In this document: positions 51,523 to 60,761 of the stretch, piece after piece | Layout: each line of letters begins with the position of its first letter | Numbering within the stretch: position 1 is the stretch's first letter | Notes under the pieces: generated by a model | Seen by the model: only the letters and a program-made list of their open reading frames with translations | The model's database searches: none | Told to the model about the DNA's origin: nothing | Source: Bacteroidetes bacterium UBA1312 | GTDB lineage: Bacteria > Bacteroidota > Bacteroidia > Chitinophagales > Chitinophagaceae | Reading direction: 5' to 3' | Assembly (NCBI GenBank): GCA_002307135.1 | Contig: DBTQ01000015.1 | Location: 1 to 64,000, forward strand | Length of the DNA stretch: 64,000 bases | Program-made: the position numbers and the translations under genes

Positions 51523-53169
51523 ATGGCTGTAAACATAAAAAAAGACTTTAGTAATGTACGCAAAAACAAAACTGACTTATCATCATTAGTATATGGTAAA
51601 ATACCACCTCAATCTCCAGAACTAGAGGAGGCAGTACTAGGTGCCATTATGCTCGAAAAAGATAAAATGGCTGAAGTTTTGGAAATTATCCAAAGCGAAG
51701 ATTGTTTCTATGTAAATGCCAATCAAAAAATATACGCTGCCATCCGAAGATTATTTGACAAAGGGATGCCTGTCGATTTGCTTACGGTAACTGAAGAGCT
51801 TAGAAAAAGTGACGAACTCGAAATTATTGGCGGTGCATATTACCTGACTCGACTTACTATGAATGTGGTATCGAGTGCACACGTAGAGGCTCATGCACGT
51901 ATTGTGATGGAAAAATTCATCCAACGTGAATTAATTAGAATATCTGGAGAAGTGATTGGTGATGCTTATGAAGACAGTACGGATGTATTCGATTTACTAG
52001 ACAAAGCCGAATCCGGACTCTATGAAATTACTGATAAACATTTGCGCAAAAACTTTAAAAGTTTGACAGAGGTAATGGTTCAAACAATTAAAGAAATTGA
52101 AGAAGCAAAAAATAGCAAATCAGATGTAACCGGTGTTCCTACAGGATTTAAACACTTAGACAGGGTAACTGCGGGTTGGCAAAAAAACGCTTTGATTATT
52201 GTGGCAGCAAGGCCAGCAGTGGGTAAAACGGCATTTACATTGAACCTTGCAATGAATGCTGCAATGAACTCAGATAAACCTTATCCGGTAGCATTTTTTT
52301 CACTAGAAATGGGGGCAGGAGAATTGGTAAAAAGGATGCTTTCGGCGGTAACTGAAGTCAGTATGGATGCCATCACTAAAGGACGAATGGAAGAACATGA
52401 ATTTGTACAATTGACTCAACGCATGCACAAATTAGCTTCCATGCCTATCTTCTTAGATGACCAGGCTGCACTTAACATTTTTGAGCTCAGAGCAAAGGCT
52501 CGACGACTAAAGCAACGCCACGATATACAAATGATTGTGATTGACTATCTCCAATTGATGAGCGGAGGAAATAGTACTGGACCAGGAAATCGTGAACAGG
52601 AAATCAGTAAAATTTCGCGTGATTTAAAATCCCTTGCTAAAGAATTGGCAATACCAATCATTGCCTTATCACAATTGAATCGTTCTGTAGAATCACGAAA
52701 AGAATCGAAAGTTCCTCAATTGAGTGATCTTCGAGAGTCCGGTGCGATTGAGCAGGATGCAGACATGGTTATGTTCTTGTATAGACCTGAATATTATGGG
52801 GTGAATAATAACGAAATGGGTGAAACTATCGAAGGAGAAACTCATATCCACATTGCGAAAAACCGTAGTGGTAGTACCGATACTGTAAAGCTCCAATTTA
52901 TTAAAGAGTATCAAAAATTTGTAGATCTACCAGGCGATAGTTTCGGTAGTTTTGATATGAATAAAGACAATCCTCAGGCTGGTATTCGCAGAGATACTAG
53001 TGGTTTCGGCGGATCTAAGATGTTTGTGGAAGGTGGATTTCAAACGATGCCATCTAAAGCGAATAATGTAAATTGGGATAGTGATGATTTAAACAATGAT
53101 ACAAACAAAGGAAATAAATTAGGTGGCTCATTTAGTGTTGACCCATTAGATGAAGAAGCGCCTTTTTAA
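51523..53169 (+). CDS. dnaB: Replicative DNA helicase DnaB
   Basis: A 548-residue hexameric helicase that unwinds DNA at the replication fork. The N-terminal DnaB domain (SPELEEAVLGAIMLEKDKM) is followed by the RecA-like motor: Walker A AARPAVGKTAF with Lys235, Walker B IVIDYLQLMS, and the GAIEQDADMVMFLYRPEYY arginine-finger/DnaB C-terminal block. A ~75-residue low-complexity tail ends DPLDEEAPF, resembling the acidic tip of SSB. The family's motor usually ends around LQF..EY..F, so the tail is an extension. EVE-domain gene follows after 34 bp. Confidence 0.96.
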   Translation: MAVNIKKDFSNVRKNKTDLSSLVYGKIPPQSPELEEAVLGAIMLEKDKMAEVLEIIQSEDCFYVNANQKIYAAIRRLFDKGMPVDLLTVTEELRKSDELEIIGGAYYLTRLTMNVVSSAHVEAHARIVMEKFIQRELIRISGEVIGDAYEDSTDVFDLLDKAESGLYEITDKHLRKNFKSLTEVMVQTIKEIEEAKNSKSDVTGVPTGFKHLDRVTAGWQKNALIIVAARPAVGKTAFTLNLAMNAAMNSDKPYPVAFFSLEMGAGELVKRMLSAVTEVSMDAITKGRMEEHEFVQLTQRMHKLASMPIFLDDQAALNIFELRAKARRLKQRHDIQMIVIDYLQLMSGGNSTGPGNREQEISKISRDLKSLAKELAIPIIALSQLNRSVESRKESKVPQLSDLRESGAIEQDADMVMFLYRPEYYGVNNNEMGETIEGETHIHIAKNRSGSTDTVKLQFIKEYQKFVDLPGDSFGSFDMNKDNPQAGIRRDTSGFGGSKMFVEGGFQTMPSKANNVNWDSDDLNNDTNKGNKLGGSFSVDPLDEEAPF

Positions 53170-53203
53170 AGAAAATTTTGAATAGCAAATTTTAAGATAA
53201 ACA

Positions 53204-53614
53204 ATGGCAAAACAATATTGGTTGGTAAAATCAGAACCTTTCAAATATAGCTGGGACGATTTTGTAAAAGAGGGTCAAACTTTTTGGAATGGCGTACGCA
53301 ACTATCAAGCACGCAATAACATGCGCTCAATGGCTGTAGGAGACCATGTGCTTTTTTATCATAGCAATGAGGGACTATGTGTAGTAGGCATTGCAGAGGT
53401 TGTAACGAGTGCATATCAAGATCCAACTACAGAAGACGCCAATTGGGTTGTAGTTGATTTAAAACCATTAAAACAACTTAAAAAAGCGGTAACATTGGCA
53501 GCAATGAAACAAGAACCAGAACTCGAAGGATTGTCGCTCATACGCCAAGGGCGATTATCTGTTTGTGCAGTTACACCACAAGAATTTAAAACGATTGTAA
53601 AAATGGGTAGTTAA
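53204..53614 (+). CDS. EVE domain protein
   Basis: A 136-residue PUA-like EVE domain protein. The block MAKQYWLVKSEPFKYSWDDFV and FWNGVRNYQARNNMRSMAVGDHVLFYHSN is the family signature; EVE/YTH-type folds recognise modified nucleotides in DNA or RNA. It covers the full protein with no fused domain. It follows dnaB on the same strand and ends before a bidirectional terminator. Confidence 0.93.
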   Translation: MAKQYWLVKSEPFKYSWDDFVKEGQTFWNGVRNYQARNNMRSMAVGDHVLFYHSNEGLCVVGIAEVVTSAYQDPTTEDANWVVVDLKPLKQLKKAVTLAAMKQEPELEGLSLIRQGRLSVCAVTPQEFKTIVKMGS

Positions 53615-53675
53615 ATTTTTAGTATTGGTTTATCAAATGTATTCCTGTTAATTCTTATTCATTCAATTCATTTAT

Positions 53676-53715
53676 AAAAAATGCCGCCACTAGATATTTA
53701 GTGGCGGCATTTTTT
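53676..53715. terminator. Bidirectional terminator between EVE and M16 genes
   Basis: A 17-bp stem AAAAAATGCCGCCACTA/TAGTGGCGGCATTTTTT with a 6-nt loop. A and T runs on each arm let it work for both convergent units. Confidence 0.9.
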
Positions 53716-53735
53716 ATAAATAATTATGATCCTAT

Positions 53736-55811
53736 TTATTCAAACTCTTTATCAGAGATTCCTTTATTGATATCTACAGATTGTATTTTGAATTCAGCAC
53801 CCATAAATTTTACAGTGTATGGCATCTTATAACCATTAGAACCAGGCACTTCCTGATAATCAGTAAATTCAGTTACTTGACCAGGATTGCCACCTTCGCC
53901 TGCACCAATTTGCTTTACAATAAATCCGGTAGCCACATCATAGAATTCAGTACTTTTTTTACCCTTAGCATCTTCTGCTTCTACAACATAAGCATCAGCA
54001 CCATTTACTGCAACGATACCTTTTACGGTACGTTTCGCCGGATATTTTTCAGGATGTAGTTCTGCTTGAATGTCGGCTTGTTCTTTATTTTCAGTCAATT
54101 CTTCCGGAGTCATCACATGTTTTTGACCTTGTGATTCCATATAGCCTTTATCGCCATTCAACAATGTTTTTTGAATATTCATAGTTGTTCCATTAACAGT
54201 TGCATTGACTACTTCTTTCATTTTATCTGGCGATTTTTTGAAAGAAAGTATAGTGAATGGAGCACCTTGCATATTACCAGTTCTTACACTTTTAATATCC
54301 TTAATCGCGCCAATTGCCTTTTCTCCACCTATTGCTGTAGCATATTTTTTCAAAATTTCTTCAGGTTTAATATTACCTGCAGATTTTGTTTCTGATGGTT
54401 TAATTACATTACCATAATTGTCGTAGTAAGTGATTACTCCATTTTTACCAAACACAGTCAATTTTTTAGCGACATCGTCTTTGTTACCTACTACTATTAT
54501 ATTAGTATTTTGTGGTCTAATATATTTTTTAGCGGCAGCTTGTACATCTGCAGCGGTAACGGCATTCAAGCTTTTAAGATAGTTTTGATAATAGCCTGCT
54601 GGTAATTTATAACGATCTGCATTGATGGCTAATTGGGCAATACGTTGTGGCGACTCTAATGAAATAGCGAAATTCCCACCGATATAATTCTTGGTGTTTT
54701 GCAATGCTTCAGCATCTACCAATTCATTTTGCAAACGATTCATTTCTGCAAGAATCTCTGTTACAGAGCTATCAGTTACAGGATTACGGCTTTTTGCTTC
54801 AGCAGCAAAAGAACCTGCAAGCATATCGGAAGTAAGGCTAGAGTATGATCCATAAGTCCATGCATGTTTTTCACGAAGATTAAGGAACAAACGACCTTGA
54901 GAGCCACCACCCAATACTGTATTAGCTACTTTTGCAGCAAATTCATCAGGAGCACCAGGTTTCAAATCTATTGGAGCTGTTACACTTATTACACTTTGTA
55001 CAGCTGCATCGCGTGGCACAAATGCTACTTTCGGAGAAAGTGGCGCTGTAGGCTGAACATACATTGCAACAGGCACATCTGCTTTTACCCAAGTTCCAAA
55101 ATACTTAGTGATCAATGGTTTCACTTCGGCAGCAGTAATATCACCAACGATAGCCATATAAGAAACGTTCGGACGGAAATAAGTGCTGTAATATTTCTTA
55201 CAACGATCTAGCGTAATATTCTTAATCGTAGCTTCAGTTTCGATTTCTCCGTAAGGATGGTTAGTCGTATAATTAAGCACTTTAGTTACGTTATCCATCA
55301 TATTGTCCGGATCCGTTTTTGACGTTTCCAAACCAGACAATGCTTGTGTTTTTAATTTGTCCAACTCTTCTTGTTTAAAATCAGAATTGATAATGATGTC
55401 GCTTAAAAGCTCCATTATTTTGGTCTGATTTTTTTTCAAGCCTGACGCATAAGCACCTTCACTATTGGCACTAATTGTTGCTCCAATAAAATCAATTTCT
55501 TCATTGAGTTTATCTTTAGAACGCGTTTTAGTTCCTCTTGAAAGTAATTCGCCAACAAAGTCAGAATAACCAGCCATGCTACCTTGTAGCTCTTGGCGAA
55601 TGTCCAACTGAATAGACATGGATACTGTTGGCATTTTATGATTTTCAACTACAAATACTTTAAGACCATTTGGTAAAATAAATGTTTCTGTTTTACCCAA
55701 TTTTATTTCAGGAGCCGGTCCCGGTTTTGGTCTTTGGCTTCGGTCTAATGTTTGCCCCCAAGTGCATGTAGCAAGGGCTAATGTTAATATAGAGAATGTG
55801 AACTTTTTCAT
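53736..55811 (-). CDS. Inactive-type M16 peptidase subunit with C-terminal LolA-like domain
   Basis: A 691-residue exported protein (signal MKKFTFSILTLALATCTWG). The N-terminal ~450 residues are an M16B peptidase fold, but where an active enzyme has HxxEH this one has SDFVGEL, so zinc binding is lost. The M16 R/Y-type region is present (YGSYSSLTSDMLAGSF). A further ~210-residue module from EILKKYATAIGGEKAIGAIK to the end looks like a LolA/outer-membrane lipoprotein-sorting-type beta domain. It lies 48 bp downstream of an active M16 gene, as in two-subunit M16B enzymes where the R/Y subunit completes the site. Confidence 0.9.
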   Translation of the reverse strand: MKKFTFSILTLALATCTWGQTLDRSQRPKPGPAPEIKLGKTETFILPNGLKVFVVENHKMPTVSMSIQLDIRQELQGSMAGYSDFVGELLSRGTKTRSKDKLNEEIDFIGATISANSEGAYASGLKKNQTKIMELLSDIIINSDFKQEELDKLKTQALSGLETSKTDPDNMMDNVTKVLNYTTNHPYGEIETEATIKNITLDRCKKYYSTYFRPNVSYMAIVGDITAAEVKPLITKYFGTWVKADVPVAMYVQPTAPLSPKVAFVPRDAAVQSVISVTAPIDLKPGAPDEFAAKVANTVLGGGSQGRLFLNLREKHAWTYGSYSSLTSDMLAGSFAAEAKSRNPVTDSSVTEILAEMNRLQNELVDAEALQNTKNYIGGNFAISLESPQRIAQLAINADRYKLPAGYYQNYLKSLNAVTAADVQAAAKKYIRPQNTNIIVVGNKDDVAKKLTVFGKNGVITYYDNYGNVIKPSETKSAGNIKPEEILKKYATAIGGEKAIGAIKDIKSVRTGNMQGAPFTILSFKKSPDKMKEVVNATVNGTTMNIQKTLLNGDKGYMESQGQKHVMTPEELTENKEQADIQAELHPEKYPAKRTVKGIVAVNGADAYVVEAEDAKGKKSTEFYDVATGFIVKQIGAGEGGNPGQVTEFTDYQEVPGSNGYKMPYTVKFMGAEFKIQSVDINKGISDKEFE

Positions 55812-55859
55812 TTGAAATATTTTTCTTTAAAAAACGAAATGGATGTGCTTTACTTTAGC

Positions 55860-57236
55860 TTATTTCTTTTCTTCCGATTTTGGGAGATAATCCACTACCA
55901 AACGGTTTTCTTTAACTAAATACTTGTTAGCAACTCGTTTCAGGTCTTCTTTAGTAATTTTAGTATAACGCTCCAATTCTGTATTTACAAGATTTGTATT
56001 GTGGAAATACGTATAGTTGGTAGCAAGATTTTCAACAATGCCTTGCACACGACTGTTTTGGCTAGTAAAGTCTGTTTCTGCCTGATTCATCAATTTTTTG
56101 TATTCTACATCTGTAAGCGGCATAGATTTTACCTTTTCAATTTCATCATTCATTGATTTTTCTAAATCAGCAGGAGTTGTACCCATATTAGCGATACCAA
56201 ACATCATTACCACACTTGGATCTTCATTCGGCAATGCGAATGCACCCACATACAATGCCTTTTGTTGTTTGTCAACTATTTCCTTTTGCAAGCGAGAGCT
56301 TTTACCCTGAGACAATAGTTGATTTAATAATTGTATTGCATAGTAATCGTCAGTTCCCATTTTAGGTGAATGATATGCAAAAATTACAGCAGGCAATTGC
56401 ACGTTATCATAAAATGTAACACGCTTCTCGGCTGTTTGTGCCGGTTCTACTTCGGTGGGACGAGGTATCGCTTTTGTACCTTGAGGAATAGTTGAGTAAT
56501 ATTTACTAACCAATTCTTTTGTTTGAGCTTCGGTAATATCTCCACCAATAGTTAGTACAGCGTTATTGGGTACATAAAAAGTTTTATAAAAATCCATAAA
56601 CTCACCTAATGTCGCTGCATCAATGTATTGATCTTTCCCAATTGGTGTCCATCTATAAGGATGTGTCGTAAATGAATTTTCATATACCACATTTAATAAC
56701 TGACCATAAGGTCTGTTATCGAAACTTTGTTTCTTTTCTTCCTTTACTACTTTACGTTGCGTTTCTACTCCAATAGTATCAATTTTGGCATGAAACATTC
56801 TTTCTGATTCCATCCATAATGCTAGTTCCAATTGGTTAGATGGTAAAGTTTCGAAATAGAAAGTACGATCTTGCGAGGTATTTGCGTTGAGTTGTCCGCC
56901 ATTAGCCTGAACTAATTTCATGTACTCTCCACGTCCAATATTTTCGCTACCTTCAAACAACAAATGTTCGAAAAAGTGAGCAAAACCTGTACGTTTCGGA
57001 TCTTCATTTTTAGAACCTACATGATACATTACAGAAACGGTAACGATAGGTGTTGCATGGTCTTCATGCAAAATAACATGCAAACCGTTTGGCAAATCGT
57101 ACTCTGTAAATTTAATTTTCCCTTGCGCGGAAGGCGCTTTGCTTTGGACAGCAGCTGGTGCTTTTGTCTGAGCGTTTGTTTGCATACTCAGCAGAGATGT
57201 ACCTACTAGTAAAGCATAAAAAGCTTTGAGCCTCAT
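55860..57236 (-). CDS. Active M16 zinc peptidase subunit
   Basis: A 458-residue periplasmic metallopeptidase of the M16B type. Signal peptide MRLKAFYALLVGTSLLSMQTNAQ is followed by the inverted zinc motif His87-x2-Glu90-His91 (HFFEH), with the third ligand Glu further on in the QRKVVKEEKKQ segment. Related to pitrilysin and MPP-beta; it should degrade peptides in the envelope. It sits just upstream of the inactive partner, with which it probably forms a heterodimer. Confidence 0.93.
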   Translation of the reverse strand: MRLKAFYALLVGTSLLSMQTNAQTKAPAAVQSKAPSAQGKIKFTEYDLPNGLHVILHEDHATPIVTVSVMYHVGSKNEDPKRTGFAHFFEHLLFEGSENIGRGEYMKLVQANGGQLNANTSQDRTFYFETLPSNQLELALWMESERMFHAKIDTIGVETQRKVVKEEKKQSFDNRPYGQLLNVVYENSFTTHPYRWTPIGKDQYIDAATLGEFMDFYKTFYVPNNAVLTIGGDITEAQTKELVSKYYSTIPQGTKAIPRPTEVEPAQTAEKRVTFYDNVQLPAVIFAYHSPKMGTDDYYAIQLLNQLLSQGKSSRLQKEIVDKQQKALYVGAFALPNEDPSVVMMFGIANMGTTPADLEKSMNDEIEKVKSMPLTDVEYKKLMNQAETDFTSQNSRVQGIVENLATNYTYFHNTNLVNTELERYTKITKEDLKRVANKYLVKENRLVVDYLPKSEEKK

Positions 57237-57363
57237 AATATATTTTCAATTTTGAAAGGCGAAACTACTATATTTTGAGCCTACTTTAATGTAATTTTTT
57301 TAAAATCCCCCAAAAGTTCCCCCAATCTTTTAGGACATTTGCAACCAAAATAAAAAGGAATAA

Positions 57364-58017
57364 ATGCTAGATACCGTAATTTTTGATATGGATGGGTTAT
57401 TACTGGACACAGAGCCATTATGGGGACAGAGTATGTTACGCGTAGCAAATGCTCATAATATTCCTATAACCGCAGATAAATTTAAAGAAACAACTGGCTT
57501 AAAAATTCATGAAGTCGTACATTATTGGTCTATCAAATATCCTTGGGTTGGAAGCCCTTTCGAAGTTGTTGCTGAAGATATTTTAGATGACATTATTGCG
57601 CTCGCTAAAAAGGACGGTAGCATAATGTCTGGAGTAAATCAGCTACTAGAGCTATTAAAAATAAATAATTTTAAAATAGGTGTTGCAACTTCTTCACCAA
57701 CAAGAATGATGGATGCACTCATCAATCATTTTAACCTTAATAATTATTTTAGTTATATGGCATCGGCAGATGAGGTAGGATTTGGGAAACCGCATCCGGC
57801 AGTCTTTTTGCATTGTGCGGAAAAATTAAATAGCACAGCACTTAAGTGTCTAGTGCTTGAGGATTCTTTGAACGGGGTTATTGCAGGTAAAGCTGCACGA
57901 ATGAAAGTCATTGCAGTTCCTGACGATATTCATTTTAATGATGTTAGATATTCATTAGCAGACATGAAGTTGAAAAGTCTGAAAGAATTAAATATGGAAA
58001 TTATCCGCTCCTTTTAG
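57364..58017 (+). CDS. HAD-superfamily phosphatase (beta-phosphoglucomutase/YniC-like)
   Basis: A 217-residue HAD hydrolase. Motif I DMDGLLLDTEPLW (Asp8 nucleophile, Asp10 general acid), motif II with Ser in VATSSPTRMM, Lys in GFGKPHP and motif IV LEDSLNG are all present, with a cap between I and II. It resembles 2-deoxyglucose-6-phosphatase (YniC/HxpB) or beta-phosphoglucomutase; the specific sugar phosphate is not readable. It converges on the GT2 gene and overlaps it by 4 bp. Confidence 0.92.
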   Translation: MLDTVIFDMDGLLLDTEPLWGQSMLRVANAHNIPITADKFKETTGLKIHEVVHYWSIKYPWVGSPFEVVAEDILDDIIALAKKDGSIMSGVNQLLELLKINNFKIGVATSSPTRMMDALINHFNLNNYFSYMASADEVGFGKPHPAVFLHCAEKLNSTALKCLVLEDSLNGVIAGKAARMKVIAVPDDIHFNDVRYSLADMKLKSLKELNMEIIRSF

Positions 58018-58727
58018 AATTCCCTCATTTTCCAAACACCAAGCATAGCTTCCTTTACAATGCCTTTACTCATTTTAGAAACACCTTCCGTTCGATCAAT
58101 AAATGTAATAGGGACTTCTTTTATTTTGAACCCCAGTTTCCATGTGCGATACTTCATCTCTACCTGAAATGCGTAACCAATAAATTGCACATTATCAAGT
58201 GGAATGCTTTCAAGTACTTTTCGTTTGTAGCAAATAAATCCTGCAGTAGGATCACTTACTGGCATCCATGTAATTAGTTTTGTGTAAAGTGCACCGCCTT
58301 TGGAAATTAAAATTCTATCCCAAGGCCAGTTGACCACTTTACCACCCTTTACATACCTAGATCCTACTGCCAAATCTGCAGATTCTAGTGAGCAGGCATG
58401 ATATAATCGCAATAAATCTTCGGGGTTGTGTGAAAAGTCCGCATCCATCTCAAAAACATATTGATAGCTACGTTCCAATGCCCACTTAAATCCATATATA
58501 TATGCTGTACCAAGCCCCAATTTGCCCGAACGACAGACCAAATGTAAGGATTGAGGAAATTCACTTTGCAATTTTCGGACAATATCGGCAGTACCATCTG
58601 GAGATCCATCATCAACAATAAGTACATGAAAATCGCCTTCTAGCGAAAATACACGTCGAACTATTTTTTCAATATTCTCTTTCTCGTTGTAAGTTGGTAT
58701 AATAACAAGTTTCTCCAATGGTGACAA
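58014..58727 (-). CDS. Polyprenol monophosphomannose synthase-like GT2
   Basis: A ~237-residue family 2 glycosyltransferase of the Dpm1 type, which moves a sugar from GDP- or UDP-sugar to a polyprenol phosphate. Blocks: LVIIPTYNEKENIEKIV, the DXD-region VDDGSPDGTADIV and EMDADFSHNPEDLL, and the QVEMKYRTWKLGFKIKEVPI C-terminal helix. No C-terminal membrane domain is present. There is no ATG at the start; the frame begins with TTG at 58727, and a second TTG at 58718 is an equally good start. The 3' end overlaps the HAD gene. Confidence 0.88.
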   Translation of the reverse strand: MSPLEKLVIIPTYNEKENIEKIVRRVFSLEGDFHVLIVDDGSPDGTADIVRKLQSEFPQSLHLVCRSGKLGLGTAYIYGFKWALERSYQYVFEMDADFSHNPEDLLRLYHACSLESADLAVGSRYVKGGKVVNWPWDRILISKGGALYTKLITWMPVSDPTAGFICYKRKVLESIPLDNVQFIGYAFQVEMKYRTWKLGFKIKEVPITFIDRTEGVSKMSKGIVKEAMLGVWKMREF

Positions 58728-58900
58728 AAATTACAGGGCAAAATACAGAATTGTTTGATGATTTGTACAGAATATTTGTGATAAAATTTATTTATACAAA
58801 ATATGCTATAGGATCAGCGATTCAAAAATAGGGCACGACGTGAAATACGCTATTGAGGAATCAGTGTTTTGTGCTTTATTTAACGGTTTATTAATACTAA

Positions 58901-59680
58901 CTAGCGCTTAAAGTTCTTCAATTTCATGTCATTGATGATTTCCGAAATTTTCTGTTTGGTATGAAGTGCAAAATCTGCGTTCATCATCCAATCATAGTAA
59001 TGAGGTTCTTCATTAAAAACATCCACTACTTTGCGCCCTTTGTGTTTTCCAAAATTAAAAACGGGATGCCCATCTTTCATCAGCATCCGACGCGCATAAT
59101 CTACATAATCATTTCCACCAGTAAACTCTTGAATAGCGGCAACATCCTTGGGTAAAGTATCATAGCGATCCAGCTGTGCTTCAAACACGTCTATTGTCGC
59201 ATCAATATCAGCTGCCGCACTATGTGCATTTTCCAACTTTTTACCACAATAAAATGAATAGGCTGCGCTCAATGTTCGTGCTTCCATTTTAAAGAAAATT
59301 TGTTGTACATCTACCATAATGCGTTCTGTAAAGTCCACATCAATACCCGCTCTTAAAAATTCCTCGGCAAGCAACGGTAAATCAAACTTTGCAGCATTGT
59401 AGCCACCTAAATCGCAACCAGCCATCCAATTGCTCAATTCCTTACCAATTTTCTTGAATGTTGGCGCATCTTTTACATCTTCATCAGAAATCCCATGAAT
59501 TGCTATAACCTCTGCTGGAATATGCGTTTCCGGATTAATCCTTTTTATAAATTTATCTCGTGTACCATCTGGTTTTATCTTTACAAATGCTAGTTCAACA
59601 ATACGGTCTTTGGCAGTGTCAGTACCTGTAGTTTCAAGGTCAAAGAAAACAATTGGTCTTTTGAGGTTCAGATATGCCAT
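58901..59680 (-). CDS. 3'-5' exonuclease (DnaQ-like)
   Basis: A 259-residue DEDDh-type exonuclease. ExoI motif FFDLETTGTDTAKDRIVELAF holds Asp and Glu; ExoII DLGGYNAAKFDLPLLAEEF holds the next Asp; ExoIII HSAAADIDATIDVF supplies His and Asp. It acts on DNA or RNA 3' ends. A C-terminal segment (FNFGKHKGRKVVDVFNEEPHYYDWMM) with an FGKHKG motif is typical of bacterial DnaQ-like proteins and may bind nucleic acid. It is unlinked to pol III genes, so it may be a repair or RNA enzyme. The 173 bp before 58901 hold no gene. Confidence 0.93.
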   Translation of the reverse strand: MAYLNLKRPIVFFDLETTGTDTAKDRIVELAFVKIKPDGTRDKFIKRINPETHIPAEVIAIHGISDEDVKDAPTFKKIGKELSNWMAGCDLGGYNAAKFDLPLLAEEFLRAGIDVDFTERIMVDVQQIFFKMEARTLSAAYSFYCGKKLENAHSAAADIDATIDVFEAQLDRYDTLPKDVAAIQEFTGGNDYVDYARRMLMKDGHPVFNFGKHKGRKVVDVFNEEPHYYDWMMNADFALHTKQKISEIINDMKLKNFKR

Positions 59681-59852
59681 AAGATTTTTGGGTAAAATAG
59701 GGTTAAAGATAAGCCCAAATATCGTTCAAGGCATGGGGATATTTTGATTCGGCATTTGATTTTGCCTCAAAATACAGGTTCACTATATTTTATAATGAAC
59801 ATCAACTTCAATATAAAGTAGATAATTGAGAATCTAAGGGATAAAATCCTTA

Positions 59853-60731
59853 TTAGACAGTATCCATAAAACTTTTTTCTACTTTATTAAAAATAACAGT
59901 ACCAACCAACACTATAACAATAGTAAATATTGAACTATATGCAAGTGAAACCCAACTAAAAACACCTCCACCATCACCTAAAAACGAATATCTGAATGTT
60001 TCAATTATTGGCGACATTGGATTGATCATCAATATGCTTTTTACCTTAGGACTAATATCTGGAGAACCTATTGGATAAATAATTGGTGTAGCATACATTA
60101 ATAGTTGAACGCCGAATGTAATTAAGAAAATGAGATCTCTATACTTTGTAGTCATTGCACTCACAATCATACCGAAACCCAGCCCTAACCCTCCCATCAA
60201 TAATACTAGTATTGGCAACAATAAAATAGTCATATTGGGATGTATAGTATTGCCCGTAAACATAAAAAAAGCCCAAAAAGCAAGAAACAAAAGAAATTGT
60301 ATTCCAAGTTTAATCAAATTGCTCACAATAATAGACAACGGCATAATTAAACGTGGAAAATAAACCTTACCAAACACAGCCGCATTGTCTCTAAATACAG
60401 TTGAGGTTTTATTCAAACAATCTGCAAAATAATTCCACAATGTAGTACCCGCCATATAAAATAATACTGCGGGGACCGTGCCCGTTTTTATTTTTGCTAT
60501 TTCGCTAAAAACAAAAACATAGGTAATAGTAGTGAGTAGCGGTTGTAGAAAAAACCAAACAGGTCCAAGAATAGTTTGCTTATATGTTGCCACAAAATCT
60601 CTACGTACAAGTAGCATCAATAAATCTCTATAGCGCCAAACTTCTCTGATTTGTAAATCAAAAAAGCTGCTTTTAGGTCCTATAATTTCAGTCCAATGCT
60701 CATGAGCGTGTATTGTATCCGTATGCTTCAT
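59853..60731 (-). CDS. ABC-2 polysaccharide-export permease (Wzm-like)
   Basis: About 292 residues. The start is the ATG at 60731; the longer frame starts with a TTG inside the predicted -7 element. The protein has six hydrophobic helices, with the N-terminal amphipathic segment VWRYRDLLMLLVRRDFVATYKQ and the motif LGPVWFFLQPLL typical of Wzm/TagG family permeases for O-antigen, teichoic or other polysaccharides. No ATPase (Wzt) gene is adjacent in either direction. It likely works with a partner encoded elsewhere. Confidence 0.9.
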   Translation of the reverse strand: MKHTDTIHAHEHWTEIIGPKSSFFDLQIREVWRYRDLLMLLVRRDFVATYKQTILGPVWFFLQPLLTTITYVFVFSEIAKIKTGTVPAVLFYMAGTTLWNYFADCLNKTSTVFRDNAAVFGKVYFPRLIMPLSIIVSNLIKLGIQFLLFLAFWAFFMFTGNTIHPNMTILLLPILVLLMGGLGLGFGMIVSAMTTKYRDLIFLITFGVQLLMYATPIIYPIGSPDISPKVKSILMINPMSPIIETFRYSFLGDGGGVFSWVSLAYSSIFTIVIVLVGTVIFNKVEKSFMDTV

Positions 60732-60740
60732 TTGTGAGCG

Positions 60741-60748
60741 CAAATATA
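60741..60748 (-). promoter_or_regulatory. Putative -7 element of the ABC permease gene
   Basis: Reverse strand TATATTTG matches TAnnTTTG. It lies 9 bp before the ATG at 60731 and overlaps the TTG start of the longer frame, which argues that the ATG is used and the leader is only a few bases. Confidence 0.55.
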
Positions 60749-60761
60749 GATGATTATCTGA

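Noticed and set aside
59775..59802. GTTCA/TGAAC inverted repeat in the gap between exonuclease and permease genes
   Set aside because: Mismatched stem, no T run and AT-rich context; it could arise by chance.
60732..60743. TTG start extending the Wzm-like permease by four residues
   Set aside because: The TTG lies within the predicted -7 element and an ATG follows directly.
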